Shown here in pieces: positions 33,151 to 42,789 of a DNA stretch of 64,000 bases; position 1 is the first letter of the stretch; the number at the start of each line of letters is the position of its first letter. The position numbers and the translations under genes were made by a program. Location of the stretch: contig NC_135726.1 of the NCBI RefSeq assembly GCF_964656455.1, forward strand, positions 4,040,001-4,104,000. The letters are read 5' to 3'. This DNA is from Halichoerus grypus (Eukaryota > Chordata > Mammalia > Carnivora > Phocidae). A model generated the notes under the pieces. It ran no database searches and was not told the origin of the DNA. It saw nothing but the letters and a program-made list of their open reading frames with translations.

Positions 33151-34060
33151 AGGGATAGAGGAGGGAGGGTAAGAAGAGGAGGAGAGAATTAGTGGTTCTG
33201 GAGCTGTCTACTGACGGTCCTTCCTTTCTCCTGGGTGAGTTCAGGCATCTCAGATCCTCTCTGCTCCGGTACGGGGCTGACAGCACCGGCACCAGCCTCC
33301 TGCCTGCAATCCCTGATTCATGGTATCCGGTGGTATCTGTAAGGGTGAGTCACAGCCCCTGGCTCTGAACCAAGCTCCAAGACACACGGCTCAAGAATCC
33401 TGCAGCACCAGGCTATGGACCCTCCACACCGCCGTGCAGACGGAAATCCCAGGGCAAGCCCCCGGGTGGCCACGGAGTCCCTCGCATGTGCAAGCAAGCA
33501 AGACAGTCTGCCTCGAGAGAGGGAGGGGACCTCACAGCTAATAGACAAAGACAGAAGGCGTGAGAAAACCGCCTGGGGAATGGGATGGTAACTCCAGGCA
33601 GAGGAAGGACAGGGACCGCTCTGGCTGGGGTGAACAGCAAGGTCTCGCTCAAATCTCAAGGAAGGGGAACCCCAGACAGCAGGAACCACAAGGTCAAAGG
33701 CTCCGGGATGGGCCCCGTCTTGGCATGACCGAGGACAGGCACAAAGCTGTGGAGCTGGGAGGAAATGGGGTCACACAGGAGGGCAGCGCCAGGTGGCCAG
33801 GGGCCTGGAAGACCATGGTGAGGAGTCCTGCTTTTACTCCAAATGCAAAGAGGAGCGTCAGTTGGGGGGGGCGAGGTACAGTCAAGGTGACAGGGTCTGA
33901 CTTAGGCTTTGAAAGCCCATCAGCATGCAACGACACAGGGCAGAGCTCAAGACCAAACAAAAGAAGCCAGACTCCAATGATTAAACAGGCTCCGTTCTGT
34001 TTACGTCAAGTTCAAAACAAGGCAAAACCAACCTATGCCATTAGAAGTCAGGAAATGGTT

Positions 34061-34108
34061 CCCCCCCTGGGGGGGGGGGGGCAGGGCCGGGGGAGGGGCC
34101 GGGGGGGG
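34061..34108 (+). repeat. G-run cluster with flanking C7
   Basis: C7, T, then G tracts of 13, 3, 5, 4 and 8 bases separated by one- to two-base spacers. It fits a G-quadruplex-forming sequence on the plus strand. Confidence 0.85.
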
Positions 34109-35087
34109 CAGCTCAGGCTCCCTGCAGCTTGTGCACTTGGGGAAAAGTCACCCGCCAGCGCACCAGTGAGCGCGCACTCCTCTCCGGTAACGTGAAACTT
34201 GAATACAACTTTTTTCAAGTTTGAAGTCGCTCTGGCTTCTAAGAACGGACCAAGGGAAGTGTGAGACGCAGCAAGGAGGAGGAGATCCTCGGGGCTGTCC
34301 CCACGGAGTCTCAGGGCTGAGGCAGGTCCAGGGCCTGGCCTCCGACAGCCCTTCAGACCGCAGCCCAGATAAAGCCCCGCGCCCGGCGGGGGCCTCCCCC
34401 TTGGACCAGACAGCGACTCTCCCAGACAGGGCCTGGTTCATCCCGAGTCTGAGAGGGCACTTTGTCCGGCGGTGCCAAAGCTGCAAATGCCTTCCGCGCC
34501 AGTGAGGCCCGAGCCTTGAAGGTTCCCGGGAATAAACAGGGTTTTCAGCGGCCAGGCGCTTCCCCGGCAGAGAACAGACGGGCTGTGTCGGAGCTGGTGT
34601 GGGGCAGAGAGGGGGTGGCGGCGACGCTGGACATACACTCAGACGCATTTTCAGCGCTGTTGAGGGAACTGCTCATTGTTCCAGAGGGGGCGTTTGGGGC
34701 TTACAAACAGATGTATTTTGAAAGCTCCTGGGCACACAGGGGCAGGGAATGTGCTCCGAAGGAAGATGCTAGACTCCTCCGGACACTTGCTCAGGCCCCA
34801 GAGCAATGAGTGCCAACAAGCTGAGTGTTCTTCTGCAAGAAAAGCCATGAATCTGCCAACAGCTTGTGAAGGGGCCTCTCGACCCTGCACGGAGGTGGCC
34901 ATCCCAGCCCCCAAGGCTCTTACTCCCGTCTGGCCGTGTGACCTCTCTCTGGTCGCACCAGGCCCTATATCCAGAACCTTCCACACAACTTCACATCCAC
35001 CCCCACCAGCCAGCCATCCCCACCCCATGTTGGTGCCGGGGCCCCAAGGCAAGTCTTCATCAGCTGTATAGGGTGGCAGGGCTCACC

Positions 35088-35266
35088 TTCAGGCCTGAGC
35101 CAGAAAGTGCCGGAAGCCTCATTAAAACAGATTGCTGGCCCCAGCCTCGTAGCTTCTGATTCAGGAAGCCTGGGACGGGGCCTGGGAATCGGCATTCCTA
35201 ACAAGCTCCCAGGTACTGCTGCGCCCCCCTTGGAGGGGGGCCCCACTTTGACAGTTGTGGCCCCAG
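35088..35266 (+). mobile_element. MER5A DNA transposon (hAT-Charlie)
   Basis: Follows the MER5A order: attaaaacagattgctggcc, cttctgattcaggaagcctg, ggcctgggaatcggcattcc, taacaagctcccaggtactg, ccccactttgaca. Its left terminal repeat is degraded. Confidence 0.85.
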
Positions 35267-35830
35267 ATTGTAATGGTCTCAAGTCTCACGCCCCACCCGA
35301 ACGCAGCACTTCCCAAACTCCCACCCTCGGCACACCTACCTCCCCCCCACCCCGCCCGGCTACCTGCGCCAGTCCATACTGTGTACTTTATGTAAGGTGG
35401 CCCGCACCCTCAATGCGGACATTTCTCCTTGGAAAAGGTAACTTTCCATCCCCACCATTTGCAAAGAACGTGATCACTTCTGCCTCGAAGGGAAGGCAGG
35501 AGTAAAACGTCACGTGTTGAAAACAGAACAAAGCGAGGGCCTCCCAGCTGGCCACGGACGCCAGCCACAGACTTTTATGCCGAGGGAGCTCTGTCTTTGC
35601 CACAAGGGGGGAGCATGGTGTGGGGCAGCTGTTGGGCAGGCAGCATGCCCGCATTCGCCTTGACTTAAAAGGTCAGCTCCTGGAGGGGGCGCCTCTGCAG
35701 CTGGGTCTGTGCACAGGCTCGGTCGGGACCAGTGGGGATGGCTCCCCACACTTTGGGGAACACTGCTCATTTCACGGTAATCTGTTCTCAAGTGCAAGCC
35801 CCACAGCCCGTGACAGGAAATCCAGACCCA

Positions 35831-36045
35831 GGGGGCACCAGGGTGGCTCAGTCGGTTAAGTGCCTGACTCTTGATTTTAGCTCAGGTCATGATCTCAGGG
35901 TCGTGAGATCGAGCCCTGCGTTGGGCTCCGCACTGAGCTTGGAGCCTGCTTGGGATTCTCTCTCTCCCTCCCCCTCTGCCCTTGCCCCCCAGCCCCCCCC
36001 CCCAAATTGCACACATGCTCACTCTCGAAAAAAAGAAAAAAAAGG
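35831..36045 (+). mobile_element. Can-SINE, plus orientation
   Basis: Head gggggcaccagggtggctca, core gagatcgagccctgcgttgg, CT-rich part and a C-rich, then A-rich tail. The flanks aggaaatcca (35816 and about 36042) are a likely target-site duplication. Confidence 0.93.
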
Positions 36046-36899
36046 AAATCCAAACTCACCCTACCCTCAGGGCAGACCCTTGCCACTCTGGGCCTGGGGG
36101 CCTGATGCTCAGACTCTAGCCATACGGAACTCCTTGCCATTTTCCACGGGTGCAGGCCCCTCCCCATCTTCAGGCCTTTGCACACACATGGTCCCTCCAC
36201 TTGGGGCACTCTCTATCACCTTTCCTAGCCTCTGCTCTAGAAGGATTTTTCAGGCTCTTATCAAGTTGGTCCCAGCAGGTGCCATCCAGCTCCCAACCCT
36301 AGAGAGATCAGAGTGGGTTTTTTCCAGTCTGGAAGAACTTTAGAGCAGGCTCGATTCCAGGACCATTTGACTACGAATGAAATGGAAGCTCTATTCTTTT
36401 TCCTTCTGGGATACTGCCCTCCCGCACTCACAATGGGACACGGTTCAGAAATTTGGGTTGAAAATGTGGGATTTCCTAATTTATAATATTTTTTAAATGA
36501 TGGTCCAGAAGTTGCATGATCCGCATTATGAATTTCTTTTTCCCCGGAACCTGTGGTTTTTGTCTAAGCTGACACAGCACTTGAGACAATCAGAGAAGAT
36601 AAATCTCCCTGGGGCTGAACCACGAGAAACTGTCTGTCCTCATGGCCATGACAAGGGGGGGGGGAGGTGGGGTCTGTCCAGGAACACCCACAAGTACACA
36701 GCCTGGGGCAGAATGCCTCAGACGGGATTCTCCACCAGTTGCTGCCATGACCCTGGGGAGAATGCCAACACCTCCCCCAGAACACCCAGATTTCCCTGCG
36801 TCCATGGCGGAGGGCCCTGATCTGTTCTGCAGTGAGATGACCTGAGTCTATGCTTCTTCAAGAAGGAAGCCAAGAAGGGAGAACACGGTTTCCTCCATA

Positions 36900-37485
36900 A
36901 GTTAACTATGAAGTGACCGTGTGACTTGGCAATCCCACTTCTAGGTGCGGACCCAAAACAACACAAAGAGCTGTTCCAACAAAGATGTGTCTACACGTGT
37001 CCACAGCAACGTTGTTCACAACAGCCAAATGGTGGAAACAACGCAAACGTCCATGGATGGAAGGACGGATAAATGAAATGTGGTCCATCCACACGGTGGA
37101 ATATTACTCGGCCATGAAAAGGAGCAAAGCGCTAATACATGCTACAACATGGAGGGACTCTGAAAGCATCACACTGAGTGCAAGACGCCAGTCACAAAAG
37201 GCCACATATCACATCATTCCATTTATATGAGATTTCCAGAATAAGCAAATCCACAGAGATGGCAAGCAGACTGGTGGTCGCCGGGGGGCTGGGGAGGAGA
37301 GACCGGGTAACAATGGCTACGGGGTGTCCTTTGGGGGTGATGAGGACATTCCGGAACCAGACAGGGGTGCTGGGTGCACAGCATTGTAAACATGCACAAT
37401 GCCACTGTGCTCTACGCTTTAAAATGGTTAAAATGGTAAATTTTGTGCTTATGCGTATTTTACCACATGAAAATAATTTTTTCAA
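36900..37485 (+). mobile_element. L1 3' end (L1M/L1ME, about 585 bp)
   Basis: A well-preserved order: caatcccacttctaggtgcg, caacgttgttcacaacagcc, gtccatggatggaaggacgg, ggtggaatattactcggcca, tttatatgagatttccagaa, aaaatggttaaaatggtaaa, gtattttaccacatgaaaat. Antisense to CRISPLD2. Small ORFs here are L1 remnants, not host genes. Confidence 0.9.
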
Positions 37486-38724
37486 GGAAAGAAAGAAGAA
37501 GAAAGATTATGGCGGGTCCTACCAACCACCACCCAGATCTGCCCTCGCCTTCCTGTTCCAGAACGCGGTATACCTCAGTTAGGACTTTCAGAGAGGCTCG
37601 GGGTCCCTGTCCTCTCAGAAGAGCTGAGCAGCTACTCAGCTTCATTAACTGAAGATGAAATGAAATGATGCCCGTGTTGTATTTTCCTTTCTTGACAAGC
37701 CATCAGCCCCTTTGAGTGATGCTGGGTTTGCACATCTGGGACTGATCAAAAACCAGTGAGTTTACAAAAAAAAAAAAAAAAAGCCTCCTAGGTCTGGAGC
37801 AAGCAGACACAGAGGCACCTCCCATACGTAGTAAATTACACTGGTGACAGAGCAAAGAAATGTTCCAGCTCCCACAAGGCCAAAGAGGTCAGCATTTGAG
37901 GGTCCCGCCTCTAAAAGCCAGTTTTCAAATGCAACCTACAAAAGGCCAGATATCCAACGAGGGGTCTTGGAGGGAGGGATGAAGTGTGGGACTCCCAGAG
38001 GCCTCGTGTTCTTCTGCCAAGGCTCCAGGCCCTCCCCTGCCAAGCCAGCTCTCCTCTGCAGTCCAGAGGCTGATCTGGGTCCCAGAGCAGGGCTGTCCAC
38101 ACGCTGACACTTGTACCTGTCAGCAGAGTAGAGCCCCGGCCCCTGTGTCAGGGCATCCCCTGTCCAGGCCCACCCCTAAGTCGGACAGGGATCCGGATCC
38201 CACATGGCACGAGAAGCCCTCTCAGCCAGCTCTGCTGTGACAAACAGTTGGCCAGTGGGCAAACGCCTTCTTCCAGAGTCTGGGGTGGGACCCAGCCTGG
38301 AGGGCCGCTCTCCCCTGCCCTGCCTGTGTCATGTCGCATACATGCCTTCATCACTCCGAGACTCAATTTCCTCCTTGTAAAAAGGAAGACAGCCCAGTGT
38401 CCGCCTCCTAAGGAAGGCCGTGAGATGACCCGTGTAAAGCCCGGGCACATCTGGCTCATGCTGAGTGTCAGGTACACGTCAGCTGCCGGTATTACTATAA
38501 ATGTTACTCCCACTCCTACATCTGCAGAGACTCTGAAAAGAATCCAAATCGCTCTCTTTCTCCTCCCCGGGTGCATATTATTGGGAACCTGGGGGCTTGG
38601 GCTTAACTCTGCTGAGAGGTTTTCCGGGAACCCCTCTCAGACAACACGAAATTTTGTGTGCAGGTCAGGTCCGGAGGTGGAGTTAGTGGTTGGGCAAAGA
38701 AATGTCTTAAAGGAGGCAGGACCC

Positions 38725-38870
38725 AGCGGTTAAGAGCACAAGGTCTGCAACCAGACAAACCTGGAGGTGACAGCATGGCATATCAGCTAGGAGACCTTCT
38801 GCATGATCTTTACCTCTTTGAGCCTTGGTTTACTCATCTGTGAAATGGGGATCAAGAGGCCGACTGCCCA
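38725..38870 (+). mobile_element. MIR
   Basis: Contains agcggttaagagcacaaggt, ctgcaaccagacaaacctgg, tacctctttgagccttggtt, tactcatctgtgaaatgggg. One of the best-preserved MIRs of the window. Confidence 0.85.
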
Positions 38871-39589
38871 GGTGTGTGCAGGGAGGAAAACGCAGGGAAG
38901 TGGCATGGCCTCACACCTGTCACACCAGCAATACAGCTCCCACACCTTCTGCTCCTCCTTCCCGTGTGGAAACAGCCAGATAGAGGCAGAAGCAGAAAAT
39001 GAGGTGCACAAAACACCAAGAACCTTCAAAGGCCCCCTCTCAGTCTATTTGGAGAAGAGGGCATGCCTCTCATCTTGTTCTGCTGGACCCTGGGCTCTCA
39101 CCTGGCAGATTTAGACCCTAGACGACCCTACTGGGGAAGGCAGGGACACCAGATTCTGCCGGAACATGGCACCCAAATGCTCAGGGTGGAAATGTACAAA
39201 CCCACTTTGCCAGGCAAGCTGGGCATTTGCACAGGCTCCCAGCTGCTCCTCTCAACCGGAGCAGCAGCTCAGCCTTTGGATAAAAGATGCCCAGCTCAAG
39301 TTAGATTTCAATGAGCAGGCATCAGCTAAGCCTTTTCTGACTCGTCCACCAGCCAAGTCCTGGGCAAGGGAGGCTCTGAGTCTGCACCACACAAGGGGTC
39401 TGCCCTGGCCCTGTCCATCTAGGGCAGCTGATCTCCCCGGGACCACAGAGCCAAGTCCTCAGCTTCCAGCACAATTCTTCCCCCACAAGGAGTGTATGCA
39501 GATGTCCAGTCTGGCTGAAGAGACCCAGCATGTGTTCCCAAGCCTGCAGGAACTCTGGCATGCCCCACACCTGGACACGGAGCTTCAGA

Positions 39590-39765
39590 GGCAGAGAGAG
39601 CTGGGTTGCTGCCCTGGCTCTAACTGGACAACTCACCTCCCCTCTCTGACCCTCAGTGTCTTCATCTGAAATATGGGAAGAGAAAGGCTACCTCACAGGT
39701 TTGTTGCAAATAAAATCATAAAGGGGCGTGGCCCTGTAAACCCTAGCAGAATGCACACACCGTTA
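39590..39765 (+). mobile_element. MIR
   Basis: Contains tctaactggacaactcacct, tctgaccctcagtgtcttca, tctgaaatatgggaagag, caggtttgttgcaaataaaa. Confidence 0.75.
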
Positions 39766-39934
39766 GGATCACCCTGACCATCCACACGTGGATAGACACA
39801 TTCAAACCCTTGCCACATTCACACCATCCGTTTTCCATTTATTGACGCCCACTGTGTACACAGGAATGCAACAGATGCTAGCGAACTGCAAAGGGAGGCA
39901 AGAGTACCCAGGCTCAAGGAGCAGGAACCTGCAG

Positions 39935-40105
39935 TTAGACCGGCTTTGAGTCCCGACTCCCTTGCTCCCTGGTTGTGAGGTCTTGGACAAGTGCCTTGGT
40001 CTCTCTGAGCCTGTTTCTCCATCTACGAAAGGCCATGCGGCTGAGCCCGGTTCTGAGCCGCAGGGAGCGCGCCCAGCACAGTGCCTGCACAGAGTAAGCC
40101 CCAAG
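39935..40105 (+). mobile_element. MIR, next to the CpG island
   Basis: Contains tttgagtcccgactcccttg, gaggtcttggacaagtgcct, tctctgagcctgtttctcca and a tail cagcacagtgcctgcacaga. It ends about 90 nt from the exon 1 donor, within intron 1. Confidence 0.75.
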
Positions 40106-40192
40106 ACATGGTATCTGCTCTGGTTAACTCAGCTCATAGATTAGTGGAGTGGATCGCAGCCTGGAGAGGGGAGGAAGCGAAGTCACACTTAC

Positions 40193-40343
40193 CCCCGCAG
40201 GGCTCTCCAATCACCACCACGCCGGTGTCTCCCGTGTCGTGCAGCGGCAGCAGCGCGCACACAGTGGACACGGTCGGCACAGCGGGTCGCACAGGGGGTC
40301 TGTCGCAGGCACCACACACCGGGGGCAGCGGAGGGATGCGGTG
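40193..40343 (-). other. CRISPLD2: CRISPLD2 exon 1, non-coding (inferred)
   Basis: The low end is a very strong donor (GGGG|GTAAGTG at 40193/40192). The high end is placed about 30 nt downstream of a TATA-like box and is approximate. The stretch has no ATG on the minus strand, as expected of a leader that splices to exon 2. It is supported by the donor, CpG island and TATA position together; there is no transcript evidence. Alternative first exons cannot be excluded. Confidence 0.65.
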
Positions 40344-40475
40344 GATGCAGGGGCCTTGCGCGCAGCCTCTTATAGAATCTCCGCGCCACGCCCCCGGAGG
40401 CCGGCGGCGCTGATAGGGCCGCGAGGCGTAGTCCCGCCCCCGGCTCCGCCCTTCTCCCCTCCCCGCCCCCCGGGA
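40344..40475 (-). promoter_or_regulatory. CRISPLD2: CRISPLD2 core promoter (TATA-like box plus GC boxes)
   Basis: On the minus strand TTCTATAAGAG contains a TATAAGA box at 40374-40368. Upstream of it are several GC/Sp1-type boxes (40388-40394, 40432-40441, 40445-40451, 40461-40470 as CCGCCC on the plus strand). A TATA box inside a CpG island fits a regulated, tissue-restricted gene. Inferred from sequence only. Confidence 0.65.
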
Positions 40476-40845
40476 GTCCCGCGGGCGGCAGGAATGGGGA
40501 TGAGGGGGCAGGGGGCGGCGCGCGCAGGGCTGGACCAGAGCGTCCTGAGATTGGGGCTTGAGAAGAGGACGCGCTCGCTTTCCTCAGCGTGACCATGAAA
40601 CTATCGTTTCCTCTGAGCGCTTACTGTGCGTCCGGCGAGGTGCCAAGCACTTTCCACCAGGGGTTGGCAAATTTACCAAATCCCATCTCTCTGTGCCTCA
40701 AATGGAAAATGGGAATAGGGAAGTGACCTCCCGGGATTGTAGCAAATAAAACCGGGAAGGGTGTGGGCTCTGTAAACTGTGGCACAGAATACACACTTGC
40801 TATATTTACTCCCATCCTCTACACGGTGGCAGAAAACTCCACTCG

Positions 40846-40878
40846 TCACACACACACACGCACACACGCACACGCGCA
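40846..40878. repeat. (CA)n microsatellite with CG interruptions
   Basis: Reads cacacacacacgcacacacg and continues to cacgcgca. It lies about 500 bp upstream of the inferred CRISPLD2 start site. Confidence 0.9.
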
Positions 40879-42469
40879 TTCCCAGTGTGCAGACCAAGAA
40901 ACCGCGCTCCAGGCTAGGCGCTTGCCCCTCATTATCCCAGTACGCCTTCACAGGAATCTGCTATGGGGGAAGTGATCCCATTTCGCAGATCAGACACCTG
41001 AGGCCTGGAGAAAAGAGTGTCTGTGGCCAGTCCCACAGCTGGGGTGCAGCAGCCTCGCTCTAGTTACATTTTGTCCACAGGCATTTAGCATCCTTAACCT
41101 GTGCGGGCAAATACGAATCCATTCAGAGCCAGAAGGCACTACCTTTGAAACACGTAAATCCAAGGCCCTTGCTGGCAGGTGAAGAAACCAAGGCTAGAAG
41201 GGGTGAAGGACTAGAGGAGTGTGTGGACCCCCCGCGGGCGGACAAGGGCAGGGGGAGCCCGTCCTCACGTGGCACGTCCCTGCATGAAGACCGGGAATCA
41301 TCTGCTCCTTCCGCACACTCCGACCGGGTCACTCTGCACCAGCCCCTGCGCTCTGCAGCTCCGGCAGGGCGGACAGGGCCCCTCTGGAATCTCAAGCATC
41401 GGGGGCATCCAGAGGGTCAGAGCAGATGGGGAGCCAAGATGGACAGCGAGTGGCCGGGAAATGCATGGCTCAGTTCCGAAAGCCCAAACGCTTGCCAGGG
41501 TTTCGGTGCCGCTCAAATGCCAATAAAAAGTGGCACAGGCACCTTTATGGTTGTTATCTCTGTCTGTTCCCTTTACTTTTTTTACTTTTGAAGCTTCATG
41601 CTAGCTCCACATTCATGCAGAACTTATTAAGCACCTACTGTGTGCTGGGCTCTGTTCCAAACACTGGCGTATCCCGTGGTCCAGAGCAAGTCCCTCATTC
41701 GACAAAGGACAAACCCGGACGGAGAAGAGATGCTCATCAGGCACCAGGCCTCACATGCATTATCCTGTCAACTTCCCCCCCACACACACAACCCTCCCCC
41801 CGCCCCCACAGTGGTGCTGTTGTCATCAGGAAACTGGGCACCCGGTGCAAGTAGTTTCCAGAGGCCACACTGCTCCCGTGGGGAGGAATTGGGATTTGAA
41901 CTCATGCTCTCGTCCACTCAGCTGCCACTGCCCATGTACCAACAAGCTTTGGGTTCGGGGGAGTGGAAGAAACTGGGTCCCCACCCAGGAAAAGAGGAGA
42001 GGAAGGAAAGCTACACAGGATCAGGTTTCACATGGGGGTGGGGGTAGTTCGTACTTAAATGTCCAGAGCTCTGCTAACTTGAACCCCCACCTCCTTACCG
42101 TTGCTTTTTATGGTAACTCAGTGGGCTCCCTGTTGGTCCAGGATGGCTCTGGGGACACCCTTCCCGGGCCAGGCACTCCAGGGGCACCGCTGACACGGCT
42201 GCCACCGGGGGGCACCTCTCAACAGTGTCATCCCCTCACCAGCCTCCCGGCTCCTGTCCAGCCTGGCAGCCCCTGCCCCAGTACCCTGCACACCACGGAA
42301 CCTTCCAGACCCTTACCCCTCTCCTTTCCCTCTGTGGTCCTCTCCTTATCTACCCCCCCCACCCCCGCTTCTTATCTGACCCACTGAGCCTCCAAGGCCT
42401 GGCATCTGACCATGCCCACCCCTGCCCACTGACGTCCAGCAAGCACTTCCACGTGTCGGGCCCTGTGCC

Positions 42470-42650
42470 CAGGGCTTCCCTGGCATCTGCCTGTGACCCT
42501 CTTACAACCTGAAGAGCAGAGGAGCTTTAGTTGGCCTTGTTTTATAGATGGGGAAACTGAGGCTGAGGTAGGTGAGGGTCACTTGGCTATTGAGTGCTGG
42601 GGTTGGGACTCCAACTCAGGCGGTGCAGGACCACAGCTCATGACCTTGGC
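42470..42650 (-). mobile_element. MIR fragment
   Basis: Contains tgttttatagatggggaaac, tgaggctgaggtaggtgagg, gtcacttggctattgagtgc, aggcggtgcaggaccacagc. Confidence 0.75.
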
Positions 42651-42789
42651 CTCTAAACCAGGTGACCCGAGGGGATTAGGGAGTCTGGGTTTGCTGCAGG
42701 GTGGATCCACTGAGCGTTTTTGAGCTATTTCGTTTCTCTTTGACATCCCAGTCTGGCAAACATTTCTCAGATGGGACATTATGGTTACT

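Larger units (their letters stand above)
25497..40192 (-). other. CRISPLD2 intron 1 (inferred, about 14.7 kb)
   Basis: Recognised contents: MIRs (25575-25690, 28590-28720, 29430-29570, 31650-31760, 32975-33150, 38725-38870, 39590-39765, 39935-40105); L1 3' ends (26690-26905 and 36900-37485); an old repeat (27945-28230); three Can-SINEs; MER5A (35088-35266); an alternating purine-pyrimidine tract (26931-27026); and a G-run cluster (34061-34108). No extra 5' UTR exon is evident. The longest ORFs here are unrelated to known families. Confidence 0.7.
40190..40575. promoter_or_regulatory. CpG island over exon 1 and promoter
   Basis: This is the densest CpG and GC stretch of the right half of the window, with runs such as GGCGGCGCGCGC and CCGCGGGCGGC. 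It ends abruptly at about 40575, where ordinary CpG-poor sequence resumes. It covers inferred exon 1 and about 230 bp upstream of the inferred start site. Confidence 0.75.
40576..42789. other. upstream intergenic segment with MIR fragments and CA microsatellite
   Basis: A (CA)n/(CG) microsatellite at 40846-40878, reverse MIR-like fragments at about 40960-41050, 41630-41900 and 42470-42650, and short C-rich runs (41775-41812, 42353-42366). No supported gene. Confidence 0.7.

Noticed and set aside
40189..40596. 135-codon minus-strand ORF over exon 1 and the promoter
   Set aside because: It crosses the TATA box and the exon 1 donor, and its openness is explained by CpG-island composition.
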